From Thermoplasmatales archaeon SW_10_69_26 (lineage in GTDB: Archaea > Thermoplasmatota > SW-10-69-26), in NCBI GenBank assembly GCA_003009755.1, contig PXUB01000025.1, forward strand, positions 104,244 through 144,740: a stretch of 40,497 nucleotides of DNA, given 5' to 3'. The first letter of the stretch is position 1. Each line of letters begins with the position of its first letter. Made by a program: the position numbers and the translations under genes. This document shows positions 25,071 through 32,199 of this stretch, one piece after another. The notes below the pieces were generated by a model. That model worked only from the letters and a program-made list of their open reading frames with translations. It searched no databases and was not told where the DNA came from.

Positions 25071-25589
25071 TCAGATCACCTCAACGTCGAACTCGTCTTC
25101 CATCAGATCCATCGCGTCCTCCCAGTGGACACGCTGCTTGTCACCGACCCGGTTGGACCGGATGCGGCGCTTCTCGACGCGCTTTCCGGGACGCTCCAGC
25201 ACGACGGTCACGTCGAGACCGAAGATCCCCACGTCGGGGTCGTAGCTCATCTTCTCGAAGTCGGTGTGGTCGTCCACACCGAACGAGACGTTCCCGTTGT
25301 CGTCGAACGCCCAACCGGGCAGCCGGTGGGCGCGCGTGAACAGCGCTTCGTCGAGGAACTCCTCGGCCTTGTCGCGGCGCAGCGTCACCTTGACGCCGAC
25401 CTCTTGGCCTCGGCGGATGCCGAAGCCAGCGGCCTTCTTGCCGGCCGTCGTGCGGACGGGTTGGCGACCGGTGAGCTCCTGGAGCAGCTCCTCGGCCTGG
25501 ATGAGCCGCTCGCCGGCCTCGCCGACGCCGATGTTGACGACGACCTTCTCGATGCGGACCTGCCGCATCGGGTTCTCCGTTTCAGCCAT
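25071..25589 (-). CDS. rpl5: Ribosomal protein uL5
   Basis: A 172-residue large-subunit protein that binds 5S rRNA and touches the P-site tRNA. Landmarks are [19 protein letters not shown] near residues 8-26, the [14 protein letters not shown] strand, [15 protein letters not shown] and the [19 protein letters not shown] region. The ATG at 25589 is used because it begins MAETENP just before the family core and overlaps the eS4 stop by 8 nt; an open frame upstream lies inside eS4. Confidence 0.96.
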   Translation of the reverse strand: MAETENPMRQVRIEKVVVNIGVGEAGERLIQAEELLQELTGRQPVRTTAGKKAAGFGIRRGQEVGVKVTLRRDKAEEFLDEALFTRAHRLPGWAFDDNGNVSFGVDDHTDFEKMSYDPDVGIFGLDVTVVLERPGKRVEKRRIRSNRVGDKQRVHWEDAMDLMEDEFDVEVI

Positions 25590-26298
25590 GGAACTCGGCC
25601 TCCGGGATCTCGATCTCGGGTTCGTCAGCGCCGACCACGAAGACGTACTCCTCGATCGTTTGGAACGACTCCTCGTTCTCGAGGGAGACGAGGTTCGGCG
25701 CACTGGAGCGTACGACCCTGTGGCCGGTCACTTCGGCCGCTTGGCCGATGTGCGTGCCTCCGGTGACGTACACGGGAGCGCCATCGTCGAGGGGGAAGTG
25801 GTCAGCGATGTCTTGATCGGGAAGCGTGATACGGATGACGTCGCCCGTGGAGTAGGTGTCCTCCTTGACGACCACGTTGCGGCCGTCGTGAAGGTTGAGC
25901 TGCGTGTTCCCACCGGGAACCTGCGTCTTGTCCTCGATGCGGGCCAGCTTGCTTTTGGCCTCGTCCTCGTCGATCGCGAGGAGAGCGATCCGGCCGTGCT
26001 GGTCGTAGAGGACGCGGTAGTGGTCCTCGGCATCGGGGATGGAGACGACGTCCATGAAGCCCAGACCGCGGCGGTGGTCGCTGCAGGGGCGCCCGTCGAC
26101 GAGGACGCGCCCGTCGGCGACGGCCTGCTTGGCCTCGCGAGCCTCGTCGGCGACCTCCAGCAGGTTGCGGACGGCGGCGACGAGCGGGAGCGCCTCGGAC
26201 GTGGCGTGGGGGCCACGCGGGTGCGGGGCCCAGGTCTGGTCCTTCTTCGGGATGTTCCAACGGTTGGGCTGGGCGAGTCGCTTGACGTGTTTGCTCAG
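25582..26298 (-). CDS. rps4e: Ribosomal protein eS4, apparently starting at CTG
   Basis: A 238-residue small-subunit protein (archaeal/eukaryal eS4) with an S4-like RNA-binding domain (residues about 40-90), a central KOW-containing domain (KTQVPGGNTQLNLHDGRNVVV) and a final beta domain (GGTHIGQAAEVTGHRVV). The sequence from residue 2, SKHVKRLAQPNRWNIPKK, matches the normal eS4 N-terminus (haloarchaeal eS4 begins MTKHQKRLAVPNSW). The codon in the Met position is CTG at 26298-26296, which forms a CTGA overlap with the uL24 stop. An AAGGAGG Shine-Dalgarno lies 7 nt upstream. No ATG, GTG or TTG occurs in frame from there until ATG at 26055, which would remove the N-terminal domain, and none in the 14 codons before. 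Confidence 0.9.
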   Translation of the reverse strand: MSKHVKRLAQPNRWNIPKKDQTWAPHPRGPHATSEALPLVAAVRNLLEVADEAREAKQAVADGRVLVDGRPCSDHRRGLGFMDVVSIPDAEDHYRVLYDQHGRIALLAIDEDEAKSKLARIEDKTQVPGGNTQLNLHDGRNVVVKEDTYSTGDVIRITLPDQDIADHFPLDDGAPVYVTGGTHIGQAAEVTGHRVVRSSAPNLVSLENEESFQTIEEYVFVVGADEPEIEIPEAEFHG

Positions 26299-26894
26299 GA
26301 CGATCCCTCCTTCGTGGGTTCGTCGGTCGTGTCCTCGGCCTCGTCGGCCTCGGGATCAGGGGATCCCTCGTCGGCGTCGGGCTCGGTGGCGGACGCGGTG
26401 TCCTCGTCGGCCGCGACGTCCTCGGGGTGTCCGGTCGAGGGCTCGGGCTCCTCGTCCTCGCCGGCGTCCTCGGAGGGTTCGGCCTCCTCGGGCTCCGGCT
26501 CGGGTTCGGGCTCCTCGACGCTGACGCCCTTGCGCTCGATCTTCGCCCGTCGGCGGGGATCGGTGAGGTCGAGCTCGGTGATGCGGACGTTGGATGGGTG
26601 GATGGGGCGAGCGACCTGGCTGCCGTCGGCGCTCCGGTTGACTGCGCCGTCCACCTCTACGTATTGATCGTCGTAGTCGATCTCGAGCACCTCGCCCTCG
26701 TGCCCGGCGAAGTCGCCGCGCATGATCTCGACCTGGTCGCCCGTGCGGATCGCCATCGAGCGGCGATCGTACTCGAGCATCAGGTCCTCGTCGAGGTGGG
26801 CGCTCATCATCTCACGGCGCCGGTGCTGAGGTGCGTGAGCCTGGGCCTTGCGTTGCTTGGCGGGTTGCCGGGAACGGTCGTTGTCGTCAGGCAT
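26295..26894 (-). CDS. rpl24: Ribosomal protein uL24 with long acidic tail
   Basis: A 199-residue large-subunit protein. The archaeal uL24 core takes up residues about 1-120: a basic start (RQPAKQRKAQAHAPQHRR), a KOW motif with RTGDQVEIMRGDFAGHEGEV near residue 50, and NVRITELDLTDPRRRAKIERKG. After that comes an acidic, low-complexity tail of about 75 residues made mainly of E, D, P, A and S. Typical archaeal uL24 is near 120 residues. The start is 9 nt after the uL14 stop with GAGGTGA; the stop overlaps the eS4 start codon. Confidence 0.94.
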   Translation of the reverse strand: MPDDNDRSRQPAKQRKAQAHAPQHRRREMMSAHLDEDLMLEYDRRSMAIRTGDQVEIMRGDFAGHEGEVLEIDYDDQYVEVDGAVNRSADGSQVARPIHPSNVRITELDLTDPRRRAKIERKGVSVEEPEPEPEPEEAEPSEDAGEDEEPEPSTGHPEDVAADEDTASATEPDADEGSPDPEADEAEDTTDEPTKEGSS

Positions 26895-26903
26895 CGACTC
26901 ACC

Positions 26904-27302
26904 TCACACGATGTTGCTAGCGAGCGCGCCCACGCGCGGCCACCGTTCGGCGGCCTCGCGGGCCACGGGGCCCTTGATGTCGGACCCGCGCGTCTCGCCG
27001 GTCTCGGTCACGATCACAGCGGCGTTGTCCTCGAAGCGGACCATCGTTCCGTCCGGCCGGCGGAACGGTCGGCGGGCGCGGACGACGACGGCCTTGTGAA
27101 GCTGACGGCGCATCTCGGGGGTTCCCTTCTTGACGGCGACGATGACCTGATCGCTGACGGCCGCGGAGGGGTTGCGTCGGTGGACGTCGCCCTTCCGCGG
27201 GACCGTCACGATCTCGACGACCTTCGCGCCGGTGTTGTCGACGCAATCGAGGTTGGCGCCGACGGGGAGCCCGCGCGTTTGCGTGCCGGGGATGCCTTCC
27301 AT
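26904..27302 (-). CDS. rpl14: Ribosomal protein uL14
   Basis: A 132-residue beta-barrel protein at the subunit interface that binds 23S rRNA and bridges to the small subunit. Landmarks are GANLDCVDNTGAKVVEIVTV near residues 17-36, GDVHRRNPSAAVSDQVIVAVKKG and the C-terminal KGPVAREAAERWPRV. The ATG overlaps the uS17 stop (ATGA). Confidence 0.96.
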   Translation of the reverse strand: MEGIPGTQTRGLPVGANLDCVDNTGAKVVEIVTVPRKGDVHRRNPSAAVSDQVIVAVKKGTPEMRRQLHKAVVVRARRPFRRPDGTMVRFEDNAAVIVTETGETRGSDIKGPVAREAAERWPRVGALASNIV

Positions 27303-27739
27303 CAGGCCTCACCTCCGGCGGTGGGGGCTTCGGCTTCCTCTTCGTCCTCGTCTTCCTCGTCCTCCTCGTCATCGAACGTGGGGGCCTGGGCCTCCTCGCC
27401 GGTGATGCGCGCCTCGGCCTCGCGGGTCTCGACGACGACGAAGCTCTTCGTCTTCGAGAGGGGTCGGCATTCGGCGATCGTCACTTGATCGCCGGCCGTG
27501 ACCTCCATGCAGGGAGGAAGATGGACGTTCGTGCGGCTGGTGCGCTTCTCGAAACGCTCGAAGCGAGGGAGCTTCCACAACCGCTCGCGCTCCACGATGA
27601 TGGTCTTCTCTGCGTCGACCTTGGCCACGCGGCCATCCAGAACCTGGCCGCGGACCGGAAGGGTACCGTGGAAGGGGCAGTTGTCGTCCTCGCACGTCTG
27701 TTCGGGCGCCTCAACGTCGAGTCCGATGTCGCGGGTCAT
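27302..27739 (-). CDS. rps17: Ribosomal protein uS17 with acidic C-terminal tail
   Basis: A 145-residue small-subunit protein. The N-terminus has the archaeal zinc-like CxxxxCPFHG motif (CEDDNCPFHG at about residues 16-25), then the OB-fold core (VLDGRVAKVDAEKTIIVERE, RTNVHLPPCMEV, GDQVTIAECRPLSKTKSFVVV). The last 30 residues are a D/E-rich tail not needed for the fold. Start and stop both form ATGA overlaps with rnp1 and uL14. The open frame upstream of 27739 is a shadow inside rnp1. Confidence 0.95.
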   Translation of the reverse strand: MTRDIGLDVEAPEQTCEDDNCPFHGTLPVRGQVLDGRVAKVDAEKTIIVERERLWKLPRFERFEKRTSRTNVHLPPCMEVTAGDQVTIAECRPLSKTKSFVVVETREAEARITGEEAQAPTFDDEEDEEDEDEEEAEAPTAGGEA

Positions 27740-28026
27740 CGATCCACCTTCGCCTTCTTGACCCGGTCCTCGGGTCGGTGGGCGATCTCGTTGCCGTCCA
27801 GGAGGACCTCGCGGTCCTCGAGGGGGAAAGCGAACTGTTGACCGGGCTTGCCGACGATGCGTCGGCTGGAGCCCGACTGAAGGGTAAGCGTGTTCTTCGT
27901 CTCGTCGACGATCTCGCCTGTCGTACCGGTCAGCGAGGGGTCGTCCGAGGATGTGATACGGACCTCGCGGCCGATCAGGCGGCCGCGAGCCAGGCATCGA
28001 GCGAGCGCGTCACCGGATCTCTGCAT
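27736..28026 (-). CDS. rnp1: RNase P protein component 1 (Rpp29/Pop4)
   Basis: This 96-residue protein is one of the subunits that help the RNase P RNA to remove 5' leaders of pre-tRNAs. The Sm-like barrel is visible: GRLIGREVRITSSDDPSLTG, GEIVDETKNTLTLQSG and a later FAFPLEDREVLLDGNEI. The ATG at 28026 lies 17 nt inside the end of the aIF1 gene, which is a longer overlap than others in the cluster; the next in-frame start would cut into the barrel. The position between aIF1 and uS17 is conserved in many euryarchaea. Confidence 0.93.
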   Translation of the reverse strand: MQRSGDALARCLARGRLIGREVRITSSDDPSLTGTTGEIVDETKNTLTLQSGSSRRIVGKPGQQFAFPLEDREVLLDGNEIAHRPEDRVKKAKVDR

Positions 28027-28306
28027 GGAATCCCATCTCCTCGAGTTCGTCTTGCACTTTCTCGGTGTGCTCGCCCTGAAGCTCGATGTTACCGTCTTTG
28101 TAGGAGCCACCGCAGGCGCAGGCGCTTTTCAGGTCCACCGTGAGGGACTTGACGTCGATGTCGTCGGGGTTGAGTCCCTTCACGATCGTGACCGTCTTGC
28201 CGTAGCGCCGGGTGGTCGTGGTGATCGTGATCTCTTGCTGTTCGCGGGCGATCTCCTCGCAGACGCAGATCTCCTTCGGGAGACCGCAGGTGTCGCAAAC
28301 GCTCAT
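28010..28306 (-). CDS. sui1: Translation initiation factor aIF1 (SUI1)
   Basis: A 98-residue factor that binds the 30S subunit and controls start codon choice, pairing with aIF1A and aIF2. It begins with a zinc-binding knuckle (CDTCGLPKEICVC, residues 4-16) and continues with the SUI1 core: RRYGKTVTIVKGLN near residue 33, the LKSACACGGSYKDGNIELQG loop and the closing helix TEKVQDELEEMGF. The ATG overlaps the uL29 stop (ATGA). Its presence here is of interest given the CTG start of eS4 further down the same transcript. Confidence 0.96.
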   Translation of the reverse strand: MSVCDTCGLPKEICVCEEIAREQQEITITTTTRRYGKTVTIVKGLNPDDIDVKSLTVDLKSACACGGSYKDGNIELQGEHTEKVQDELEEMGFHAEIR

Positions 28307-28512
28307 GACGTACCTCGCTCGTCGGAGCGTTTCTCGTTCGCGATCGTCTTGATCCGGGCGACCGTCTTGCGGAGCTCTTTGATGCGGCCGGGGTCGGGCG
28401 GTTGACCGCCCATCGCAGCCACGCCGCGTTCGTGCATGAGCTCCTGCTGCATGTCGCGGAGCTCCTCTTCGAGCTCGTCCAAGGTGAGGTCACGGAGCTC
28501 GTCGGCGTTCAC
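28303..28512 (-). CDS. rpl29: Ribosomal protein uL29
   Basis: A 69-residue helical hairpin protein at the nascent chain exit of the large subunit. Landmarks are MNADELRDLTLDELEEELRD and the basic RIKELRKTVARIKTIANEK. The start is GTG, overlapping the uS3 stop as GTGA; the end overlaps aIF1 as ATGA. Confidence 0.95.
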   Translation of the reverse strand: MNADELRDLTLDELEEELRDMQQELMHERGVAAMGGQPPDPGRIKELRKTVARIKTIANEKRSDERGTS

Positions 28513-29543
28513 GGCTCCCCCTCCACGAGCTCGTCGGTGGCTTCCTTGATGCTCTCGGCGGTCTTCTCGCCGATGCCGGAGACCTCGGTGAGGTCCTCGG
28601 CGGAGGCATCAGCGATCTGGGCGACGTCGTAGCCCTCGTCCGCGAGGGTCTCGGCCGTGGCGGGTCCGACGCCGGAGATGTCGGTGAGCTCGTGCTCGCC
28701 GACGGCGGGCGTCGGTTCCTCGGCCTCCTCGGGCTCGGGCTCGGGCTCCTCGGCTGCCTCTTCGGCCTCTTCCTCGGCCTCGTCGGCCTCTTCGTCTGCC
28801 TCTTCGAGGCCGGGGCCCGCGGAGTCGGGGACGTCTTCGTCGGCACCGATGGGGGCCTCTTCCTCGATCTCCTCGAGGGCTTTGTCGGCTTCGGCCTGCG
28901 ATTCCACGTACTCCTCGTGGATGTCGACGGCGCTGGCGGGGCGCTCGTCGGCGTCGACGATGGTGACGTCGTCCGGGAGCTTGGCGTCGGGGGCCATGAT
29001 CTTGACCTGGACGCCGATCGTCCCGAGCTTCTTCTTGGCCATCGCGTAGCCTTCGCGCATGAACTCCTCGGCGGGTTCACCGCAGTGCTTGATGTGGCCG
29101 GCCGTGAACTTCTCCATGCGGCCACGGGAGCCGGTGAGCTTGCCGGTGAGGATGATCTGGCAGCCCTTGGCGCCGCTGTTCATGATGCGGCGCACGGTCG
29201 AGTGCCCGGCGCGGCGGAAGTGCCAACCGCGCTCGAGAGCCTCGGCCATCTTCTGGGCGGCGATCTGAGCGTTGAGGTCGGGATCCTCGGCCTCTTCGAC
29301 CTCGATCTGCGGATCGTCGAGGTCGAACTTCTCGGCCAGCTCGTTCGTGATGCGCTGGATGGTGCTGCCGCGTCGACCGATGACGAAACCGGGGCGCTCG
29401 GCGACGAGGCGGATGCGCAGACCCAGCGGCGTGCGCTTGATCTCGCAGCCGCCGAACCCGGCACGGGCGGATTCGCGGGCAAGGAACTCACGCATGAGCA
29501 GGCGGCGCTTGCTTTCCTGGACGAGTTTTCGTTCGACGGCCAT
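28509..29543 (-). CDS. rps3: Ribosomal protein uS3 with C-terminal helix-hairpin-helix domain
   Basis: A 344-residue protein of the small-subunit head at the mRNA entry. The KH domain lies at residues about 20-100 (ERPGFVIGRRGSTIQRIT), the C-terminal S3 domain at about 100-205 (GHSTVRRIMNSGAKGCQIILTG split as GHSTVRRIMNSGAKG and CQIILTG). An acidic linker of about 75 residues follows, then a tandem helix-hairpin-helix domain (about 288-340) with ISGVGPATAETLADEGYDV and VSGIGEKTAESIKEA. Ordinary archaeal uS3 is 210-300 residues and ends without HhH. The ATG shares one base with the uL22 stop. The open frame upstream is a shadow. Confidence 0.95.
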   Translation of the reverse strand: MAVERKLVQESKRRLLMREFLARESARAGFGGCEIKRTPLGLRIRLVAERPGFVIGRRGSTIQRITNELAEKFDLDDPQIEVEEAEDPDLNAQIAAQKMAEALERGWHFRRAGHSTVRRIMNSGAKGCQIILTGKLTGSRGRMEKFTAGHIKHCGEPAEEFMREGYAMAKKKLGTIGVQVKIMAPDAKLPDDVTIVDADERPASAVDIHEEYVESQAEADKALEEIEEEAPIGADEDVPDSAGPGLEEADEEADEAEEEAEEAAEEPEPEPEEAEEPTPAVGEHELTDISGVGPATAETLADEGYDVAQIADASAEDLTEVSGIGEKTAESIKEATDELVEGEP

Positions 29544-30010
29544 CAGGAACCCTCCTCCCGCTCTTCTTCGAGCACGATCTCGACGTGGGTGAGCGAGGTG
29601 TTCCACGAGGTCGCCCGTCCGCGGGCGCGAGGACGAGTGCCCTCGATCTCGCCCGCCTTCTGAGCGGCCGCGTGCATGACGAACAGGTCGTCGGGTTCGA
29701 GGCCTTTGTACTCGGCGTTGGCCTCGGCCTGTTCGATGATGTCGAGGATGTTCTCGGAAACCTTGACGGGGTATCGGCCGGGCCCGGTGTCCTGCTGGTG
29801 ACTGTAGCTGCCGGGGCCGGAGTCCTTGCGGTAGGGGACGGCCTCGTCCTTCTCGATGACGGCCTGCAGGAACTCCTTGGCGTCGTCGAGGGAACGGCCG
29901 CGGACCTCGCGACAGACCTCGATGGCATCGCGGGGCTTGATCTGGAGCTCCTTGCCGAGCGCTTTCGAGGTGACGTCCGGGTCCGGGTCGACGCTGTATC
30001 CGATGCCCAT
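29543..30010 (-). CDS. rpl22: Ribosomal protein uL22
   Basis: A 155-residue protein lining the nascent peptide exit tunnel. It begins with the archaeal YSVDPDPDVTSKALGKELQI and ends with the tunnel hairpin and last strand (TRPRARGRATSWNTSLTHVE, VLEEEREEG). The ATG at 30010 is 5 nt after the uS19 stop; sequence upstream in the same frame is in uS19 and is a shadow. Confidence 0.95.
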   Translation of the reverse strand: MGIGYSVDPDPDVTSKALGKELQIKPRDAIEVCREVRGRSLDDAKEFLQAVIEKDEAVPYRKDSGPGSYSHQQDTGPGRYPVKVSENILDIIEQAEANAEYKGLEPDDLFVMHAAAQKAGEIEGTRPRARGRATSWNTSLTHVEIVLEEEREEGS

Positions 30011-30015
30011 AGCGA

Positions 30016-30456
30016 TCACTTGAGCGGCATGTACTTCGAGGACCGGGTGGCTCCGACACCGGGTCCGGTGTGTTCGACGTCCTCGCGCGTCATGGCGAAC
30101 TCGCCGAGCAGGTGACCGATCATCTCGGGCTCGACGTCCACACGCTCGAACTCGCGACCGTTGTGGACGTGGATCTCCTCCCCCACGAAGCTGGGGAGGA
30201 CGACCTGTTGGCGGAGGTGGGTGCGGAAGGGCCCCTCCTCGTTCTCGACCTTCTCGACGAACTTCCGCTCCTCGGTGGTGAAGCCGCGGGCGATCTTCCG
30301 GCGAGCGCGTGCGGGCAGGACCTCGGCCAGCTCCTCGAGGGACATCTCCTGCAGGTCCTCGAGCTCGTAGCCTCGGTACTCGAACTTCTCGCGACGTCCC
30401 ATCTGGACGTCGGTGTCCCGGTCGCGCGATCGGCTTCGTCGTCGTTCGTCCGCCAC
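30016..30456 (-). CDS. rps19: Ribosomal protein uS19
   Basis: A 146-residue protein of the small-subunit head that contacts uS13 and tRNA. The core from about residue 18 reads GRREKFEYRGYELEDLQEMS, and the conserved HLLGEFAMTREDVEHTGPGVGATRSS lies at the end (quoted as HLLGEFAMTR and GPGVGATRSSK). I use the GTG at 30456 because its G is also the last base of the uL2 stop (TAGTG) and GGAGG precedes it; this adds a basic/acidic arm of 18 residues. The ATG at 30402 is the alternative start. Confidence 0.93.
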   Translation of the reverse strand: MADERRRSRSRDRDTDVQMGRREKFEYRGYELEDLQEMSLEELAEVLPARARRKIARGFTTEERKFVEKVENEEGPFRTHLRQQVVLPSFVGEEIHVHNGREFERVDVEPEMIGHLLGEFAMTREDVEHTGPGVGATRSSKYMPLK

Positions 30457-31160
30457 TATTCTTCCCCTCCGGTTCGCTTGGCCGCGATGGAGCCGACCTT
30501 GGCTCCCGGCGGCGCGCTCCGGCCGACCGTTTTGGGTCGACCGGTGTGTTGCTTGTTCCCGCCACCGAACGGGTGGTCGACGGGGTTCTTCGCCACGCCG
30601 CGGACGACAGGCCAGTAGCGGCCCGACGAACGGAGCGCGTGTACCTTCTTGCCGGCCTTGTAGATCGGCTTGTCCTTCCTGCCGCCGCCAGCGATCGTGC
30701 CGACGGCTGCGCGGCAGTTGGGGTCGAGCTCCTTGAAGGCGCCCGAGGGTAGCTGGATGATGACCTGGTCGGGCGTCTTCGCGACGATGAAGGATTGAGC
30801 GCCCGCGGAACGGACGAACTTGCCGCCGTCCCCGGGCTGGTTCTCGATGTTGTAAACGTACGTGCCCTGCGGGATGTCGCCGAGGGAGAGCACGCTGCCG
30901 AGCGTGGCCTCGCCCCCGCCGATCGTGATCTCGTCGCCGACGGCCAGACCCGCGGCGGCGGGGATCGAATCGGTGGTGTCGTCGTCGAAGCGGAGCAGCG
31001 CCAGCGGCGCCGTGTGGCCGGGGTTGTGCTCGATGTCCTCGACCACGGCGGTGCCCTCGTGGACCTTGGGCAGCTCGTTCGATGCCTTGTGTCGATGGGA
31101 CGGGCTCTGATAGGTCGGCGAGCCGCGTCCGCGTCGTTGTACCGGTAGCCGTTTGCCCAT
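30456..31160 (-). CDS. rpl2: Ribosomal protein uL2
   Basis: A 234-residue large-subunit protein required for subunit joining and peptidyl transfer. The N-terminal basic arm (GKRLPVQRRGRGSPTYQSPS), the OB domain (HNPGHTAPLALLRFDDDT) and SH3 domain are in order, and the C-terminus carries GVAKNPVDHPFGGGNKQH, in which the first histidine (in VDHP) corresponds to the invariant active-site-proximal histidine; DHPF is the archaeal form. The start is 11 nt after uL23 with GAGGTGA. Confidence 0.97.
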   Translation of the reverse strand: MGKRLPVQRRGRGSPTYQSPSHRHKASNELPKVHEGTAVVEDIEHNPGHTAPLALLRFDDDTTDSIPAAAGLAVGDEITIGGGEATLGSVLSLGDIPQGTYVYNIENQPGDGGKFVRSAGAQSFIVAKTPDQVIIQLPSGAFKELDPNCRAAVGTIAGGGRKDKPIYKAGKKVHALRSSGRYWPVVRGVAKNPVDHPFGGGNKQHTGRPKTVGRSAPPGAKVGSIAAKRTGGEE

Positions 31161-31171
31161 GTCCGTTCACC

Positions 31172-31438
31172 TCAGAAGATACCGACCCGCATGGCGATGT
31201 CCTCGGCCTCGATGTCCTCGGGGAACTTGATGATCGCCCGCTTGTTCCCGCGGGGGTCGACGAGCGTGCGGACGTCGGCGACCTCCGTGTCGAACATCTC
31301 CTCGACGGCCCACGCGATCTGGGGCTTCGTGGCGTCGATGTCGACGACGAAGTCGATCGCGTTCTCGTTGTCGAGGCGATCCATCGTCTTCTCGGTCACG
31401 TGGGGATGGTCCAGGATGTCGTAGGGGTCCATCGTCAC
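31172..31438 (-). CDS. rpl23: Ribosomal protein uL23
   Basis: An 88-residue protein at the tunnel exit that docks SRP and the Sec channel. Landmarks are PHVTEKTMDRLDNENAIDFVV and the VEEMFDTEVADVRTLVDPRGNKRAII strand pair (quoted as VEEMFDTEVADVRT and PRGNKRAII). The GTG at 31438 overlaps the uL4 stop as GTGA; ATG at 31432 is the alternative. Confidence 0.95.
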   Translation of the reverse strand: MTMDPYDILDHPHVTEKTMDRLDNENAIDFVVDIDATKPQIAWAVEEMFDTEVADVRTLVDPRGNKRAIIKFPEDIEAEDIAMRVGIF

Positions 31439-32196
31439 GCTACCACCTCCTCGAGCTGGTCGAGGGCGGTCTCGGTGAAGACGGTGAGGCGCCCGGCATC
31501 GCCGCCGGGAGCCAGGCGGGGGACGTTGATCTCCTCGGGGACGGCGAACTCGACGCCCGGCAGGTTGCTCGTGGCACGAGTGATCGGTCCCTTCTCGTGG
31601 ACGACGACGAGGACGCTGACCGGGGTCCGGTAGCGGCGGCCTCGCATCGTGCCCTTGCCGGCGCGCACGTTGCGGCCCTCCTTGGCTCGGTCGACGTCGG
31701 CTTCGAGGCCGAGGTCGCCGAGCGTCTGGCGGAGCTGTTGGGTTTTGGCGACGTCGACGAGGTCGTCCTCGACGACGACGGGGAGCCGATCGGTGTCGAA
31801 CTCGTGGCCGCGGTCCTCGACCCGGTCGGGGTCGGCGGTGGCAGCCAGCGCGCTGGAGCGAGCCAGGCGTCGCTCCTTGTCGTTGATCTTCTCCGACCGG
31901 TCGGCTTCGGCCTTGGGCGGGTGTGCCCGTCGGCCACCGACGGTCCCGGGCGCGAACGCGGCCTCGTCGCCTTGCGTGAGGCGCGGGACGCGCGAGGCGC
32001 CGCGGCCAGGGCCCCAGGATTCGGTCGCGTGCTGGCGACCGGCCTCGGGGTCGGCCCCGTAGGGTTGCTTGGCGTTGGTCTCGGCGACCGAGAACGCCTT
32101 GCGGATGAGCTCGGGGCGGTAGTGGGTCTCGAAGGCGTCGGGCAGCTCTCGCGTGCCTGCTTCCGTGCCGTCGACGCTTCGGATCTGAGCTTCCAT
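31435..32196 (-). CDS. rpl4: Ribosomal protein uL4
   Basis: A 253-residue protein with a globular domain and a long loop that reaches the exit tunnel. The archaeal/eukaryal form is recognisable from AFSVAETNAKQPYGADPEAG near residue 34, the tunnel loop with WGPGRGASRVPRL and RRAHPPKAE, and NVRAGKGTMRGRRYRTPVSV near residue 180. It follows uL3 by 3 nt. In other archaea and bacteria uL4 or uL1 can act as an operon regulator; nothing here shows that directly. Confidence 0.96.
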   Translation of the reverse strand: MEAQIRSVDGTEAGTRELPDAFETHYRPELIRKAFSVAETNAKQPYGADPEAGRQHATESWGPGRGASRVPRLTQGDEAAFAPGTVGGRRAHPPKAEADRSEKINDKERRLARSSALAATADPDRVEDRGHEFDTDRLPVVVEDDLVDVAKTQQLRQTLGDLGLEADVDRAKEGRNVRAGKGTMRGRRYRTPVSVLVVVHEKGPITRATSNLPGVEFAVPEEINVPRLAPGGDAGRLTVFTETALDQLEEVVA

Positions 32197-32199
32197 CGG

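Noticed and set aside
25582-26055. Short eS4 starting at the internal ATG (157 residues)
   Set aside because: It would lack the N-terminal and part of the S4-like domain although these are encoded in frame directly upstream with no stop.
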